A stretch of 64,000 bases of DNA, from assembly GCA_963682025.1 (NCBI GenBank), contig OY821519.1, positions 162,606,865 to 162,670,864 on the forward strand. Direction: 5' to 3'. Shown one piece after another: positions 62,892 to 64,000 of the stretch (the first letter of the stretch is position 1; the number at the start of each line of letters is the position of its first letter). The notes under the pieces were generated by a model that was given only the letters and a program-made list of their open reading frames with translations, searched no databases and had not been told where the DNA came from. The position numbers and the translations under genes were made by a program. The DNA is from Cordilura impudica. Its lineage: Eukaryota > Arthropoda > Insecta > Diptera > Scathophagidae.

Positions 62892-64000
62892 ACTTTTCTA
62901 TAAAAAAAACATAGGACTTACCTTATCTCTATCGAAACCTAAATCTACAGTGGACCAAGAATTTATGGGTTAAAATCTTTCAATTATGTACGTATATATA
63001 TACATACACACATATGTATAATGAGGTGGATGCTGTCGTAAAAATTATATATGTTTAATTACTAAGGAATCGGCTATAACGATAAGTTTCGACAACTTAA
63101 GATAGTCTGCGTAGATGCAATTTTAAATTTAGTAAAAACCTGATTTTATAAAAATAAGGTCTCGCTCACGTATATCTATAATATGGAATTCCTTTTTCAA
63201 AACTAAATTTTCAAAAAAGTTCGTTTAAATGTGGGTAATTTTGCAAATTTGAATTAATAAAATTTAGTGTTATTATTACTATTTAAGGCGTCATATCAAA
63301 AGAATAGTGCTTGAGTAATATTAGTGTAATATTAATATGCATATGGAGAATCGTGAAAAAAAAAATTTTTTGTTTGTTTTGTTGTTGAGTATATGTTTGT
63401 TTTTACAGAAAATTTTCTTAAAGAAAGCGCTGATTTATTTAGTTTTTTTTTTTTTTTTGTTTTTGTAAAGTTTTCAATTTCTTTATTTACAGATTTCCTA
63501 AAAAAAAAGGTTGAGTATCTTTTAGCAGTTAAGAAAAGATGCTTTGTGTAAATTGTGAAATTCTAATAATTCTTACTATAATCTCAAGCATTAAATTCCA
63601 TTTGCATTTCCAAATAAATGCAAAAAAAATTGTTGGAGATTGTTTTTCCTTTTTGTGTCTTGGAGCAATTCAGGTCTTAAATTTCGAATTTGGAAAATAA
63701 TTTGAACAATTGTGAATGTAAGTTTGGAAAAAATTGTTTATAGGCATATGTATGTTAATATAAATCAGCTAACTATCTGATCTATGTTATTCGACGATGT
63801 CGCGAATGAACTCTGACCCGTGGTCTTATAGTTCATGACTTACACCATTGATAACACACACCAAAAAGTCAGACGATTCTCCATCATTCACTAGTTAATC
63901 AGGTTTTGTGGCAACTCAGGCATAGCATTATGATTTGCTTTCCGGGACTCACAAAACGATCATGACCATTGAGCGATGGGATATATGGCAAACAAAAATT
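62892..64000. other. Right-edge non-coding stretch (possible gypsy leader/5' LTR)
   Basis: AT-rich with ACATATGTAT-type motifs and homopolymer runs. It lies upstream of the gypsy gag and could hold its 5' leader and LTR, but no paired repeat exists in the window. TTGGTCCACTGTAG on the minus strand near 62950 starts with TGG in a primer-site-like context (weak). Nothing else is recognised. Confidence 0.4.

Noticed and set aside
62892..64000. 5' LTR of the gypsy element
   Set aside because: No matching copy was found at 57.1-58.06 kb, so I could not define LTR limits.

Overview
The window looks like gene-poor, transposon-rich nuclear DNA from a fly (Diptera, probably Brachycera). The evidence is high AT content, a 57-nt intron, and nested insect elements: Transib, mariner, PIF/Harbinger, a LOA-type LINE, a roo-like BEL/Pao element and a Ty3/gypsy element. 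There is no bacterial gene organisation and I found no tRNA or rRNA gene. The only likely host coding sequence is a pair of minus-strand exons at 13.06-13.43 kb, joined in phase. They read like the linker that follows the DMAP1-binding domain of disco-interacting protein 2 (DIP2). If so, much of the window is probably intron or flank of that gene.

Layout. 1-8.87 kb is an (AAT)n array, perfect for its last ~7.5 kb. 8.87-9.6 kb holds an exact 111-bp direct repeat, triplet-rich DNA and an inverted repeat. 10.29-12.6 kb is a two-gene PIF/Harbinger element (transposase plus convergent Myb/SANT-like gene) broken mainly by in-frame stops. 13.06-13.43 kb holds the DIP2-like exons. 14.33-17.72 and 21.49-24.76 kb are two oppositely oriented Transib copies whose ends resemble V(D)J recombination signals. 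Between them lie a 569-bp TTA-flanked MITE, hairpins, a 297-bp palindromic element and a broken mariner. 24.76-26.24 kb is a broken copy of an arthropod-expanded protein family of unknown function.

26.3-29.2 kb is GC-richer and full of minisatellites (~63-bp, 33-bp and ~125-bp units). It runs into a degenerate LOA-type LINE (to 32.59 kb) that is split by a 1.46-kb inverted-repeat element. 32.59-35.94 and 36.81-40.20 kb are two nearly identical direct copies of one segment. That segment carries a DNA transposon with ~310-bp terminal inverted repeats (TIRs), a TTA target duplication and an uncharacterised transposase-like gene. In the downstream copy the gene is split by a 7.7-kb BEL/Pao element (40.59-48.29 kb). 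This BEL element has both LTRs, a GAAAG target duplication, gag-pol lacking the reverse-transcriptase core, and an env-like domain fused to integrase. A diverged ~700-bp inverted repeat brackets this complex.

50-51.8 kb is AT-rich with no gene. 51.78-57.11 kb is a 21-bp minisatellite of about 250 units that stays open on the minus strand (MFSEIQL-like heptads). 58.06-62.89 kb is a decayed minus-strand gypsy element. No complete, intact autonomous element is visible. The window is best read as layers of insertion, duplication and probably one Transib-mediated inversion.
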